Positions 1 through 8,310 of a stretch of 64,000 nucleotides of DNA are shown here, piece after piece. Position 1 is the stretch's first letter; each line of letters begins with the position of its first letter. Below the pieces are notes generated by a model. It did not search any database and was not told the DNA's origin. It saw only the letters and a program-made list of their open reading frames with translations. Location: the NCBI RefSeq assembly GCF_003610255.1, contig NZ_RAPS01000001.1, positions 2,170,001 to 2,234,000 of the forward strand, written 5' to 3'. The translations under genes were made by a program, and so were the position numbers. Source of the DNA: Streptomyces sp. TLI_171 (GTDB taxonomy: Bacteria; Actinomycetota; Actinomycetes; Streptomycetales; Streptomycetaceae).

Positions 1-1706
1 GCGGCTTCGCCGCCCGCCAGGACGGCGCCCCGCTGCGGGCGCTGGCCGTCGAGGAGCAGCACGCGCTGCCGCTGGCCCAGGTGCTGGCCGCACTGCCGGA
101 CGCGCCGGTCGAGCTGCACGGCGGCGAGTTCGACATCAGCGACGAGGAGTACGCGGGCATCGTCCGGCGGGTGATCGAGGACGAGATCGGGCGCGGCGAG
201 GGCGCCAACTTCGTGATCCGGCGCGACTTCCACGCCGAACTGGCCGGGTACTCCACGGCCACCGCGCTGACCCTGTTCCGCCGCCTGCTGGAGGCGGAGC
301 GCGGCGCGTACTGGACCTTCCTGGTGCACACCGGGGACCGGGTGCTGGTGGGCGCGTCCCCGGAGGTCCACGTCCGGCAGTCCGGCGGGACCGTGGTGAT
401 GAACCCGATCTCCGGCACCTACCGCTATCCGGCGTCCGGGCCCACCATCGACTCGCTCCTCGCGTTCCTGCACGACCCCAAGGAGCTGGAGGAGCTCACC
501 ATGGGGGTCGACGAGGAACTGAAGATGATGTGCGCGGTCGGCGACCTCGGCGGCCAGGTGCTCGGCCCCCGGCTGAAGGAGATGTCGCACCTCGCGCACA
601 CCGAGTACGAGCTGCGCGGCCGCACCTCGCTGGACGTCCGCGAGGTGCTGCGGGAGACCATGTTCGCCGCCACCGTCACCGGCAGCCCCGTGCAGAACGC
701 CACCCGGGTCATCGACCGCTACGAGCGCGGCGGCCGCGGCTACTACTCCGGCGCGCTCGCCCTGATCGGCCGCTCCGCCAGCGGCGGCCAGCAGTTGGAC
801 TCGCCGATCTGCATCCGGGCCGCCGACGTCGACCCCGCCGACGGCTCGCTGGTGGTCCGGGTCGGCGCCACCCTGGTCCGGCACTCCGACCCGGACTCCG
901 AGGTCGCCGAGACCCACGCCAAGGCCGCCGGCGTGCTCGCCGCGATCGGCGCCCGCCCGGCCCGCTCCGCCCGGGACGCCGCCGCCCGGCCCCGGCTGGC
1001 CGACGACCACCGGGTGCAGGCCGCACTGGACTCCCGCCGGGCCGGCCTGGCCCCGTTCTGGCTGCGGATGCAGCAGCCCGCCGCGCCGCGCCCCGGGGCC
1101 GACACCCTGGTCGTGGACGGCGAGGACACCTTCACCGCGATGCTCGCCCACCTGCTGCACTCGCTCGGACACACCGTCACCGTGCTCCGCTACGACACCC
1201 CCGGCCTGCGCGAGCGGGTCGCGGCGCACCGCGGCCCGCTGGTGCTCGGCCCCGGGCCCGGCGACCCCGCCGACCCGGCCGACGCCAAGATGGCGGTGCT
1301 GCGCCCGATCGTCGCCGACGCGCTCGCCGCCGTCCGCTCCGGCGAGCGCACCGCCCCGCTGCTCGCGGTCTGCCTCAGCCACCAGCTGCTGTCCGCGCAG
1401 CTCGGCCTGCCGCTGGCCCGCAAGGCCGTCCCGTACCAGGGCGCGCAGGAGGCGATCGAGCTGTTCGGCACCCGACGGACCGTCGGGTTCTACAACACCT
1501 TCACCGCCCGCTGCGACCAGGACACCGCCGACCGGCTGGCCGCCGAGGGCATCGAGCTCTCCCGGGACGCCCGCACCGGGGACGTGCACGCGCTGCGCGG
1601 GCCCGGCTTCGCCGGCCTGCAGTTCCACCCGGAGTCGGTGCTCACCCGCGAGGGGGTGGAGATCGTCGCCGAGCTGCTGCGCAGCACCGCGGCGGTGCGC
1701 GGCTGA
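1..1706 (+). CDS. PhzE-like anthranilate/ADIC synthase, glutamine-amidotransferase fusion (5' truncated by window)
   Basis: The reading frame (codons from base 3) is open at the left edge, so the N-terminus lies outside; 567 residues are visible. The N-terminal part is a chorismate-binding TrpE-type domain with NPISGTYRYP, DEELKMM and HTEYELRGR; the C-terminal part is a class-I glutamine amidotransferase with the nucleophile Cys in LAVCLSHQL and the His-Glu pair in QFHPESV. The family uses glutamine and chorismate to make anthranilate or 2-amino-2-deoxyisochorismate. The wording of these motifs is closer to PhzE than to classical TrpE. No other phenazine or tryptophan gene adjoins it on the visible side, so the pathway is open. 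Its stop is 7 nt from the convergent response regulator gene. Confidence 0.9.
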   Translation, partial: GFAARQDGAPLRALAVEEQHALPLAQVLAALPDAPVELHGGEFDISDEEYAGIVRRVIEDEIGRGEGANFVIRRDFHAELAGYSTATALTLFRRLLEAERGAYWTFLVHTGDRVLVGASPEVHVRQSGGTVVMNPISGTYRYPASGPTIDSLLAFLHDPKELEELTMGVDEELKMMCAVGDLGGQVLGPRLKEMSHLAHTEYELRGRTSLDVREVLRETMFAATVTGSPVQNATRVIDRYERGGRGYYSGALALIGRSASGGQQLDSPICIRAADVDPADGSLVVRVGATLVRHSDPDSEVAETHAKAAGVLAAIGARPARSARDAAARPRLADDHRVQAALDSRRAGLAPFWLRMQQPAAPRPGADTLVVDGEDTFTAMLAHLLHSLGHTVTVLRYDTPGLRERVAAHRGPLVLGPGPGDPADPADAKMAVLRPIVADALAAVRSGERTAPLLAVCLSHQLLSAQLGLPLARKAVPYQGAQEAIELFGTRRTVGFYNTFTARCDQDTADRLAAEGIELSRDARTGDVHALRGPGFAGLQFHPESVLTREGVEIVAELLRSTAAVRG

Positions 1707-1713
1707 CGGCCGG

Positions 1714-2385
1714 TCAGCCCAGTTCCTCGTCCAGGCCCTGCTCGATGGCGTAGCGCACCAGCTCCACCCGGTTGTGGAGCTGGAGCTTGCCGAGGGTGTT
1801 CTGGACGTGGTTCTGCACGGTGCGGTGCGAGAGCACCAGCCGGTCGGCGATCTGCCGGTACGACAGGCCCTTGGCGACCAGCCGCAGCACCTCGGTCTCC
1901 CGGGGCGTCAGCTGCGGGGCGGCGGGCCGGGCCGCGGTGCCGGGCTCGGTGGCCAGCCGGCGGAACTCGCCGAGCACCAGGCCCGCCAGGCCCGGGGTGA
2001 AGACCGGGTCGCCGACGGCGGTGCGGCGCACCGCGTCGAGCAGCTCCTCGCGGCCGGCGGACTTCAGCAGGTAGCCGGTCGCGCCGGACTTCACCGCCTC
2101 CAGCACGTCGGCGTGCTCGCCGCTGGCGGACAGCACCAGCACCCGTACCGCCGGGTCGGCGGCCACCACCCGGCGGCACACCTCCGCGCCGGGCAGCGCG
2201 GGCAGGTTGAGGTCCAGCAGGACCACCTGCGGGCCGCTGGCCCGGGCCCGCCGGACCGCCTCCTCGCCGTCCCCGGCGGTGGCGACCACCGCGAACCCGG
2301 CCTCGGCCAGGTCCCGCGCCACCCCTTCGCGCCACATCGGGTGGTCGTCGACCACCATCACCCGCACCGGCTGGTCAGCCGTCAC
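1714..2385 (-). CDS. NarL/FixJ-family response regulator
   Basis: 223-residue two-component regulator. The receiver domain has acidic residues D13/D14, phosphoacceptor D58 in VVLLDLNLP and Lys108 in GYLLKSA; the C-terminal LuxR-type helix-turn-helix begins at LTPRETEVLRL (about residue 160). The start ATG overlaps the last 11 nt of the upstream histidine kinase gene, so the two should be translationally coupled and form a cognate pair. The kinase in turn sits 23 nt downstream of a PlsC acyltransferase, which suggests a membrane or envelope signal. The target genes cannot be read from the sequence. Confidence 0.95.
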   Translation of the reverse strand: MTADQPVRVMVVDDHPMWREGVARDLAEAGFAVVATAGDGEEAVRRARASGPQVVLLDLNLPALPGAEVCRRVVAADPAVRVLVLSASGEHADVLEAVKSGATGYLLKSAGREELLDAVRRTAVGDPVFTPGLAGLVLGEFRRLATEPGTAARPAAPQLTPRETEVLRLVAKGLSYRQIADRLVLSHRTVQNHVQNTLGKLQLHNRVELVRYAIEQGLDEELG

Positions 2386-3568
2386 TGCCCCTCCTCGGCC
2401 ACCGCAGTTCCACCTCGACGCCCTCGCCGGGCACCGAGTACAGCTCGGCGCTGCCGCCGAGGTCGAGCATCCGCCCGCGGATCGACTGGGCCACCCCGAG
2501 CCGCCCGGCGCGCTGCGCCTCGGCCAGCCGACCGGCCGGGAAGCCCGGTCCGTCGTCCCGGACCGACACGGTGACCGCCGCCGGCTCGTCCTCGACCAGG
2601 ATCCAGGCCCGGGCGGACTCCCCCGCGTGCCGGCGCACGTTGTCCAGCGCGGCGCCGACCGCGGCGGCCAGCTCGGCCGCCACCGGGCCGGGCAGCAGCA
2701 CCGGCGTGGCGGGCGCGGCGACGGTGATCCGCTCGTCGGCGTGCCGGGCGATCAGCGGCCTGAGGTCCGCCTCGCCGCCCGGGTCGGCCTGCTCCGGCAG
2801 CTGAGCGCCCGTCATCAGGGCCCGCAGCGCCCGCTCCTGCTCGCCCGCCAGCCGGCCCAGCTCGGCGGCGTCGCCCTGCTGGCGGTGCACCAGGGCGAGC
2901 ACCTGCAGCACGCCGTCGTGGATGTCCCGGGACAGCCGTTCGCGCTCCCGGGTGGCGGCCTCCACCTGGAGCGCCCGGGTGAGCACCGCCTCGCTGGCCC
3001 GGGCCAGTTCGATCACGTAGCCGATGGCGCAGCCGGCCACCAGCAGCAGCACGATGTTGTGCAGGTTGTCGGGGCTGATCCCGCCGTGGCCGAGGATGTT
3101 GGCGGCCCCGATCACCGCCGCGGCGAACGCGGCGGGCCGCCAGCCGCCCTTGCCGGCGTAGCCCAGCACGGTGCCGGCCGCCCAGATCGTCGGCAGGGTC
3201 GGCGCGCCGGCGTGGATCCGCTCGGCGGTGTCGATCCAGCCGCTCATCACGATGCCGAACACCGCGAAAACCAGGTCGGTGCCGAGCACCGGCCAGGTGC
3301 ACCGCTCGGGTCCGGCGAACGCCCGGGTGGAGGCCAGCGTCCACAGCGTCAGCGCGCCGAGGTAGATCCAGCCCGACACGGGGTGCAGGAAGTCGTTGTA
3401 GGACGCGAGGTAGCGCAGCAGCGCATAGCCGAGCGCCAGCACCCGGAAGTACCCCATGGCGCGCCACAGCGGCAGCTCGACCGACATCCCGCCGGCCGCC
3501 ACCGCCGCCACCACGCCGCGCCGCGCGGGGAGGCGGCCCCGCAGCGCGACGGGTCTGTGCTCCTCCAC
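2375..3568 (-). CDS. Membrane sensor histidine kinase (MacS-like)
   Basis: 397-residue sensor kinase. The first half has several hydrophobic segments (about residues 38-58, 64-80, 93-112, 126-160 and 170-190), giving a membrane-embedded sensor with little extracellular loop. A HisKA_3 dimerisation domain follows, with phospho-acceptor His in RDIHDGVLQ (about residue 217), then a HATPase domain with the N-box DNVRRHAG and G-box DDGPGFPAG. I chose GTG at 3568 because AGGGGGG lies 7 nt upstream. Alternatives are TTG 3574, six bases upstream, and ATG 3487, which has a poor ribosome site. It overlaps the downstream response regulator by 11 nt. Confidence 0.9.
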   Translation of the reverse strand: MEEHRPVALRGRLPARRGVVAAVAAGGMSVELPLWRAMGYFRVLALGYALLRYLASYNDFLHPVSGWIYLGALTLWTLASTRAFAGPERCTWPVLGTDLVFAVFGIVMSGWIDTAERIHAGAPTLPTIWAAGTVLGYAGKGGWRPAAFAAAVIGAANILGHGGISPDNLHNIVLLLVAGCAIGYVIELARASEAVLTRALQVEAATRERERLSRDIHDGVLQVLALVHRQQGDAAELGRLAGEQERALRALMTGAQLPEQADPGGEADLRPLIARHADERITVAAPATPVLLPGPVAAELAAAVGAALDNVRRHAGESARAWILVEDEPAAVTVSVRDDGPGFPAGRLAEAQRAGRLGVAQSIRGRMLDLGGSAELYSVPGEGVEVELRWPRRGSDG

Positions 3569-3591
3569 TGCCAAGCCCCCCTGACGGGCCC

Positions 3592-4404
3592 TCAGGCCCC
3601 GGTGTCCTTCTCCTGCTCCGGACCGTGCTCCGCCTGCTTCTCGGCGGCCTTCTCGGCGGCCTCGGCGGCCTTCTCGGCCTTCTGCTGGGCCTTGCGGTCG
3701 GCGTCCGCGGCCTTCTTCTCCTCGGAGAGCTGGCGCTTGGCGGCGGTGGCGTAGATGTCCACGTACTCCTGGCCGGACAGCCGCATGATCTCGTACATCA
3801 CCTCGTCGGTGACCGAGCGCAGGATGAACCGGTCGTTCTCCATGCCCTGGTAGCGGGAGAAGTCCAGCGGGCGGCCGATCCGGATGCCGGGCCGGACACC
3901 GAAGTTGGGCATCACCTGGCCGGGCGGCTGCACCTTCTCGGTGTCGATCATCGCGACCGGGATCACCGGCGCGCCGGTGGCCAGCGCCACCCGGGCCAGG
4001 CCGCCGACCTTGCCCCGGTACAGCTTGCCGTCGGGCGAGCGGGTGCCCTCCGGGTAGACGCCGAACAGCTCACCGCGCTCGACCACTGCGATGCCGCTGC
4101 GGATCGCCGCCTCGCCGGCGCCGCGCGCACCCGAGCGGTCCACCGGCAGCTGGCCGACGCCCTTGAAGAACGCGGCGGTGAGCCGGCCCTTGATGCCCGG
4201 GGTGGTGAAGTACTCGGCCTTCGCGATGAACGTCACCCGGCGCTTGAGCAGCGCGGGCAGGAAGAACGAGTCCGAGAACGAGAGGTGGTTGCTGGCGAGG
4301 ATGGCCGGACCCTCGTCCGGAATGTTCTCCTCGCCCTCCATCCACGGCCGGAAGAAGATCCGCAGCAGCGGCGCGACGATCATCTTCATCAGTCGGTAGA
4401 ACAA
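3592..4404 (-). CDS. PlsC-type 1-acyl-sn-glycerol-3-phosphate acyltransferase
   Basis: 270-residue membrane-associated acyltransferase. It carries the catalytic HX4D block in ASNHLSFSDSF and the substrate-binding YPEGTRSPDG. It would transfer an acyl chain to lysophosphatidic acid or a related glycerol-phosphate acceptor. The C-terminal 50 residues are a charged, Ala/Lys/Glu-rich helical tail. A longer reading to 4551 is possible, but TTG at 4404 has a perfect AGGAGG 6 nt upstream and avoids running into the divergent esterase promoter. It is the first gene of the acyltransferase, kinase, regulator operon. The same family lies beside the ArsA-like and PimB genes in mycobacteria. Confidence 0.93.
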   Translation of the reverse strand: MFYRLMKMIVAPLLRIFFRPWMEGEENIPDEGPAILASNHLSFSDSFFLPALLKRRVTFIAKAEYFTTPGIKGRLTAAFFKGVGQLPVDRSGARGAGEAAIRSGIAVVERGELFGVYPEGTRSPDGKLYRGKVGGLARVALATGAPVIPVAMIDTEKVQPPGQVMPNFGVRPGIRIGRPLDFSRYQGMENDRFILRSVTDEVMYEIMRLSGQEYVDIYATAAKRQLSEEKKAADADRKAQQKAEKAAEAAEKAAEKQAEHGPEQEKDTGA

Positions 4405-4568
4405 CCGGGGCCTCCTGTTGTGCGGACCGGACGATCGTAATGCCTGCGCCTGCCGCCCCGTGCACCGGCGAACCGTCCGCCCCCGCACCGGGCCCCTGTA
4501 CGGGGCATCGTGCCCGTGGGACCATCGAGCCACCCTCACCTGCCCCTGCACCTCCAGGAGTCCTGCCG

Positions 4569-5348
4569 ATGCCGCTGCTGCCGGGAGCCGAGCCCCACCG
4601 CCACGACGGCGGTCCCATCGGCGTGCTGCTCGTCCACGGTTTCACCGGTTCCCCCCAGTCCATGCGCCCCTGGGCGGAACACCTCGCCGAGGCCGGGCTC
4701 ACCGTCTCCGTACCGCTGCTTCCCGGCCACGGCACCCGCTGGCAGGACCTCCAGCCGACCCGCTGGGAGGACTGGTACGCCACCGTCGAGACCGCCTTCG
4801 AGGAACTCGCCGCGAGGTGCGAGCAGGTCTTCGTCTGCGCGCTGTCGATGGGCTGCTCGCTCACCCTGAAGCTCGCCGAGAAGCACGGCGACCGGATCTC
4901 CGGACTGGTGCTCGTCAACCCCTCGGTGCGTTCCGACAACCCCGGGACGGTACTTCTTCCGGTGCTGCGCCACCTGCTCCCCACCCTCCCCGGCGTGGCC
5001 GGCGACATCGCCCTGCCGGGCGCCGCCGAGGTCGGCTACGACCGGGTCCCGCTGCACGCCGCCTGGTCGCTGGCCCGGCTGTGGAAGAGCGTCCAGGCGG
5101 GAATGCCCGCGGTGACCCAGCCGGTTCTGCTGTTGCACAGTCCGCAGGACCACGTCGTCTCGCCGCGCAACTCGGCACTGGTGCTCGCCCGGATATCCTC
5201 GACCGATGTGACGGAGCTGCTGCTCGACCGCAGCTTCCACGTGGCCACGCTGGACCACGACGCCGGTCTGATCTTCGGGGCGACCCTCGACTTCGTCCGG
5301 CGACTGGCCCCGGCAGCGGCGGTCGATGCCGGGAACCACTCGGGCTGA
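4569..5348 (+). CDS. Alpha/beta-hydrolase, carboxylesterase/monoacylglycerol lipase type
   Basis: 259-residue cytoplasmic alpha/beta hydrolase. The oxyanion-hole motif LVHGFTGS is at residues 21-28, nucleophile Ser93 sits in ALSMGCS, the acid is Asp194 in HSPQDHVV and the base is His224 in SFHVATLDHD. The Ser-His surroundings resemble thermostable carboxylesterases of the Est30 type. The ATG at 4569 has CAGGAG 8 nt upstream; the frame is open further 5', but that part overlaps the divergent plsC promoter. The true substrate is unknown; short acyl esters or monoacylglycerols are likely. The divergent acyltransferase suggests linked lipid turnover. Confidence 0.9.
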   Translation: MPLLPGAEPHRHDGGPIGVLLVHGFTGSPQSMRPWAEHLAEAGLTVSVPLLPGHGTRWQDLQPTRWEDWYATVETAFEELAARCEQVFVCALSMGCSLTLKLAEKHGDRISGLVLVNPSVRSDNPGTVLLPVLRHLLPTLPGVAGDIALPGAAEVGYDRVPLHAAWSLARLWKSVQAGMPAVTQPVLLLHSPQDHVVSPRNSALVLARISSTDVTELLLDRSFHVATLDHDAGLIFGATLDFVRRLAPAAAVDAGNHSG

Positions 5349-5358
5349 AAGGCCGAAT

Positions 5359-5976
5359 GTGAACGAGACCAGCAAGGCGAACGACGACGAGGACCTGCCC
5401 CGCGACGACGCGGCGGCCGCCGACTCCCCCGCCGAGGCCGCCGAGGCCGCGCCCGAGCCCGCCCCGCGCCGCCCCGCCGCGGCCAGCCAGGCCGAGCAGG
5501 ACGCGATCTTCGCCGCGCTGGTCGCCCAGTTCGACGACCCGGTGGACCTCACCGACCCGGCCTGGCCCGAGGTCGAGAACCTCCGCGCCCAGAACGAACG
5601 CCCCGGCCGCCCCACCGCCCCCACCACCAACAACGGCGGCGCCACCGGCTTCGGCGAGTTCACCCCCCGCCCGGTCCCCCGTCCCGAGGACGGCCGCAAC
5701 TACTCCCTCGCCGAGGACCCGGACGAGGGCCACTTCGTCCCGCCGGAGCCCCCGCCGCTGCCGGCCGCCGACACCACCGCCAAGTTCGCCTGGCTGGCCG
5801 TCCTGGGCGGCCCCGCCCTGCTGCTGTTCGACGCCGTGGTCTGGCGCGAGGTCTCCGGCTGGCCCGCCTGGGTCGGCTTCCTGGCCTTCCTCGGCGGCTT
5901 CGGCACCCTGGTCGCCCGGATGAAGGACCGCGACGAGGACGAGCCCGAGGACCCCAACGGCGGCGCGGTCGTCTGA
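5359..5976 (+). CDS. Conserved streptomycete membrane protein of unknown function
   Basis: 205 residues. The first 135 are acidic, Ala/Pro-rich and probably disordered; two hydrophobic segments follow (about residues 138-155 and 160-180) and a short charged C-terminal tail (RMKDRDEDEPE). This fits a small integral membrane protein with a long cytoplasmic N-terminal region. GTG 5359 has GAAAGG upstream and lies only 10 nt after the esterase stop, so the two are probably co-transcribed. I recognise no catalytic motif. It converges on the EEP-family gene with a 22-nt gap. Confidence 0.75.
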   Translation: MNETSKANDDEDLPRDDAAAADSPAEAAEAAPEPAPRRPAAASQAEQDAIFAALVAQFDDPVDLTDPAWPEVENLRAQNERPGRPTAPTTNNGGATGFGEFTPRPVPRPEDGRNYSLAEDPDEGHFVPPEPPPLPAADTTAKFAWLAVLGGPALLLFDAVVWREVSGWPAWVGFLAFLGGFGTLVARMKDRDEDEPEDPNGGAVV

Positions 5977-5998
5977 ACTCCCGCGCCGCCGTTCGCCG

Positions 5999-6757
5999 TT
6001 ACGGGGCGGGAATGCGCAGCGCCGCCAGCACCGGCAGGTGGTCGGTGGCCGCCTGCAGGTCCGCCTCCGCCACCCCCGGCAGCGGGTACGGCACGCCGCA
6101 GCCCAGCACCTCGACGTCCGGCGTCGTGAACACCGCGTCGATCCGCTGGTACGGCTCCTTGGGCACCGAGGTGAACGTCCCGCCCCACGGCGCCTTCGCG
6201 TGCGCGTCGGTCAGTTCCGCCGCCAGTGAGCGCCAACCCGGGCCGTCCGGATGCTCGTTGAAATCACCCGCGATCACCCCCGGCTCCCCGGGCCGCAGTT
6301 GACGCCGCAACAGCTCGAACTGCCGCAGCCTCTCCTCGGGTTCGAGACTCAGGTGGCAGCTCGTCACCGAGAACGGCCGCGACCCGCCGATCCGCACCAG
6401 CGCACTCGCGAACCCCCGCGCGTGCAGCCCCCTGGTCTTCGGCAGCAGCACGTCCCGCAACTCCAGGACGTCCACCCGCAGCCGGCCCAGCAGCAGCGGC
6501 CCCGCCGCGACCCGGCCACCGCCCGCCAGGATCACCGTCCCGGTCTTGTGCGCCAGCCACGCCGCCGCCTTCTCGGACTTCCAGTACCGGGGCGACTCCT
6601 GCACGCACACCACGTCCGGATCGCACGCCCGGATCACCCGCGCCAGCGCGACCCGGTCGTCCCGCAACGACCGCACGTTGTAACTCAGCACCCGCACCCG
6701 CCGCGCCCCACCCGGCTCCACCCCGGAAGACGCCAACGCAACCTCAGTGTCCGTCAC
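5999..6757 (-). CDS. Endonuclease/exonuclease/phosphatase (EEP) family hydrolase
   Basis: 252-residue EEP-fold protein. The motifs in order are LSYNVRSL (metal-binding Asn), CVQESPR (metal-binding Glu), CHLSLEPEERLRQ, AGDFNEHPDGPGW (catalytic Asp/Asn pair) and ATDHLPVLA (catalytic Asp-His). The fold cleaves phosphodiesters with Mg2+; members include DNases and inositol-phosphate phosphatases, so the substrate is open. No signal peptide is evident, so it is probably cytoplasmic. GTG 6757 is a reasoned start, since an in-frame reading extends to 6811 but is Arg-rich and unlike the family. The glucokinase gene ends 78 nt upstream in the same direction. Confidence 0.85.
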   Translation of the reverse strand: MTDTEVALASSGVEPGGARRVRVLSYNVRSLRDDRVALARVIRACDPDVVCVQESPRYWKSEKAAAWLAHKTGTVILAGGGRVAAGPLLLGRLRVDVLELRDVLLPKTRGLHARGFASALVRIGGSRPFSVTSCHLSLEPEERLRQFELLRRQLRPGEPGVIAGDFNEHPDGPGWRSLAAELTDAHAKAPWGGTFTSVPKEPYQRIDAVFTTPDVEVLGCGVPYPLPGVAEADLQAATDHLPVLAALRIPAP

Positions 6758-6835
6758 CTGACCGACAGTAACAGGCGGACGCGAGGACGCGCCGCGGTGG
6801 CGGAGCAACAATCAGGGGCGCGTGGGGGCAGTGCC

Positions 6836-7777
6836 TCAGGTGCGCGCGAGGTCCGCCGCACCGGCGATGCCCGCCGCGGAACCCATGGACGCCAGCACCA
6901 CGTTGGCGCGGGGCCGGGCCGGGCCACCGGTGAGGTACTGCTGGAAGCTCGCGGCCACCGGGTCGAGCAGCAGGGCGCCGGAGTCGGAGACGCCGCCGCC
7001 GAGCACGAAGACGCCCGGGTCGAAGAGCGCGGCGAGGTCGGCCATGCCGCGGCCGAGCCAGTCGGCGAGTTCGGCGTAGCAGGAGAGCGCCAGCGGGTCG
7101 CCCTCCTCCGCGGCCTCGGTGATGTGGATGCCGCGGATGGTCTCGGCGACGCCGTCGTTGAGTTCGAGCATCCGCTTGCCGGCGATCGGGTCGGCGGCGG
7201 CGCGCTCACGGCCGTAGCGGCGCAGCGCCCGGCCGGAGCCGTACTGCTCCCAGCAGCCGTGGCCGCCGCAGCCGCACTCCAGGCCGTCGGGGACCATGTT
7301 GAGGTGGCCGATCTCGCCGGCCACGCCGAAGCGTCCGCGGTGCAGGCGGCCGTCGAGGACGATGCCGCCGCCGATGCCGGTGCCGACGGTGATCAGGACC
7401 ATGTCCTCGTACTCGGCGGCGGCGCCGAAGCGGAACTCGGCCCAGGCGGCGCAGTTGGCGTCGTTCTCGACCACGGTCGGCAGACCGGTGAGCTCCTCGA
7501 CGCGCTGCTTCAGGGGCTCGTTCTCCCAGGCGATGTTGGGCGCCATCAGAACGGTGGAGCGGTCCCGGTTGACGAAGCCCGGGGCGCCGACGCCGACGGC
7601 GGCGACGTCCGGATACTGCTCCTTCAACTCCCGTACGCCCTGCGCGATGGCGTCGACCGCCCACTGGGGGTCGGCCGGGGTGGGCACCCTGGTCTTGGCC
7701 AGAATCTCGCCGGACTCGTCGACGACGCCTGCTGCGATCTTGGTCCCGCCGACATCCACGCCGATGGTCAGAGCCAT
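6836..7777 (-). CDS. glkA: ROK-family glucokinase
   Basis: 313-residue ATP-dependent glucokinase. The N-terminal phosphate-binding loop is IGVDVGGTKIAAG. The sugar site shows ENDANCAAWAE and GEIGHLNM, and the ROK zinc site is ECGCGGHGCWEQYG. It phosphorylates intracellular glucose to glucose-6-phosphate. In Streptomyces GlkA also mediates carbon catabolite repression, which is established for S. coelicolor. Length and motifs match that enzyme closely. The ATG has GAGGGA about 4 nt upstream. A DUF5304 gene sits 196 nt upstream in the same direction, as in S. coelicolor. The intervening DNA carries an inverted repeat and two copies of AACGGTACC that may be regulatory. Confidence 0.95.
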   Translation of the reverse strand: MALTIGVDVGGTKIAAGVVDESGEILAKTRVPTPADPQWAVDAIAQGVRELKEQYPDVAAVGVGAPGFVNRDRSTVLMAPNIAWENEPLKQRVEELTGLPTVVENDANCAAWAEFRFGAAAEYEDMVLITVGTGIGGGIVLDGRLHRGRFGVAGEIGHLNMVPDGLECGCGGHGCWEQYGSGRALRRYGRERAAADPIAGKRMLELNDGVAETIRGIHITEAAEEGDPLALSCYAELADWLGRGMADLAALFDPGVFVLGGGVSDSGALLLDPVAASFQQYLTGGPARPRANVVLASMGSAAGIAGAADLART

Positions 7778-7805
7778 GTGTCCCTCAGCTATTCACTCGT
7801 TCCCG

Positions 7806-7829
7806 CTCAGCGGAACGGTACCCGCTGAG
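7806..7829. promoter_or_regulatory. Inverted repeat in the glkA upstream region (candidate operator)
   Basis: CTCAGCGG and CCGCTGAG form a perfect 8-bp inverted repeat around the 8-nt spacer AACGGTAC, 29-52 bp upstream of the glkA start codon. The spacer sequence recurs 99 bp further up as part of the perfect palindrome AACGGTACCGTT (7913-7924). This could be a transcription-factor site or a 5'-UTR hairpin; the sequence alone does not decide. Confidence 0.4.
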
Positions 7830-7912
7830 GGGTGCCCACGTATACAGTCCGGCGTACATTATTCGAAGGCATTCCCAGCCCCACTGGTCATGGTGCCTTC
7901 AGAAGTCATACC

Positions 7913-7924
7913 AACGGTACCGTT
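7913..7924. promoter_or_regulatory. Perfect 12-bp palindrome AACGGTACCGTT upstream of glkA
   Basis: This fully symmetric 12-mer lies in a comparatively AT-rich part of the 196-nt gap between DUF5304 and glkA. Its half AACGGTACC is repeated at 7814-7822. The pairing of two related sites 99 bp apart is suggestive of a regulator of glkA, but no known consensus is matched. Confidence 0.35.
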
Positions 7925-7973
7925 CGGTAATGGCTCGGAATCATAACGTGACGATGCCGATTCGCCGACTTAA

Positions 7974-8288
7974 CTACTTGTCGGACGCCTCCTCCGGCCC
8001 GTCCAGGTCCACCCGCTCGGTCTCGGCGTGTTGGGGCGCCGACCAGCGACGTTCGTGCCCGACCACGGCGGCCCGGTAGGCGGCCAGCAGCTCTCCGCCG
8101 GCGGCGGCGAGATGTCCGTACACCTCGGGGTTGGACTCGCGCAGCCGGCCGCCGATCTCGACCGCCTTCACGCCCACCGCGGTGGCGAACTTCCGAACCT
8201 CGTCGACCAGCGGCGCGAAGTCGCCCGCCGCGTCCACCCGTTCGGCCCCGTCCGGCCGTTCGGCCCCGTCCGGCTGTTCCGTCGTCAT
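7974..8288 (-). CDS. DUF5304 protein upstream of glkA (SCO2127-like position)
   Basis: 104-residue acidic, soluble protein with no signal peptide or membrane segment. It has a variable N-terminus with a repeated GAERPDGAER pattern and a conserved helical core (FAPLVDEVRKFATAVG to LAAYRAAVVGHERRW). ATG 8288 has GGGAG 6 nt upstream. It follows the ArsA-like gene by 22 nt and precedes glkA, so it can share transcripts with both. The equivalent S. coelicolor gene SCO2127 has been implicated with glkA in glucose repression; orthology here rests on position and my recollection of the family, and this copy looks shorter than the reported protein. Confidence 0.75.
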   Translation of the reverse strand: MTTEQPDGAERPDGAERVDAAGDFAPLVDEVRKFATAVGVKAVEIGGRLRESNPEVYGHLAAAGGELLAAYRAAVVGHERRWSAPQHAETERVDLDGPEEASDK

Positions 8289-8310
8289 GACTCGCTCCCG
8301 TCGATCGGTG

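Noticed and set aside
1..5976. Edge of a phenazine or enediyne biosynthetic cluster
   Set aside because: Only the PhzE-like gene suggests it; the following genes are a two-component system and lipid enzymes.
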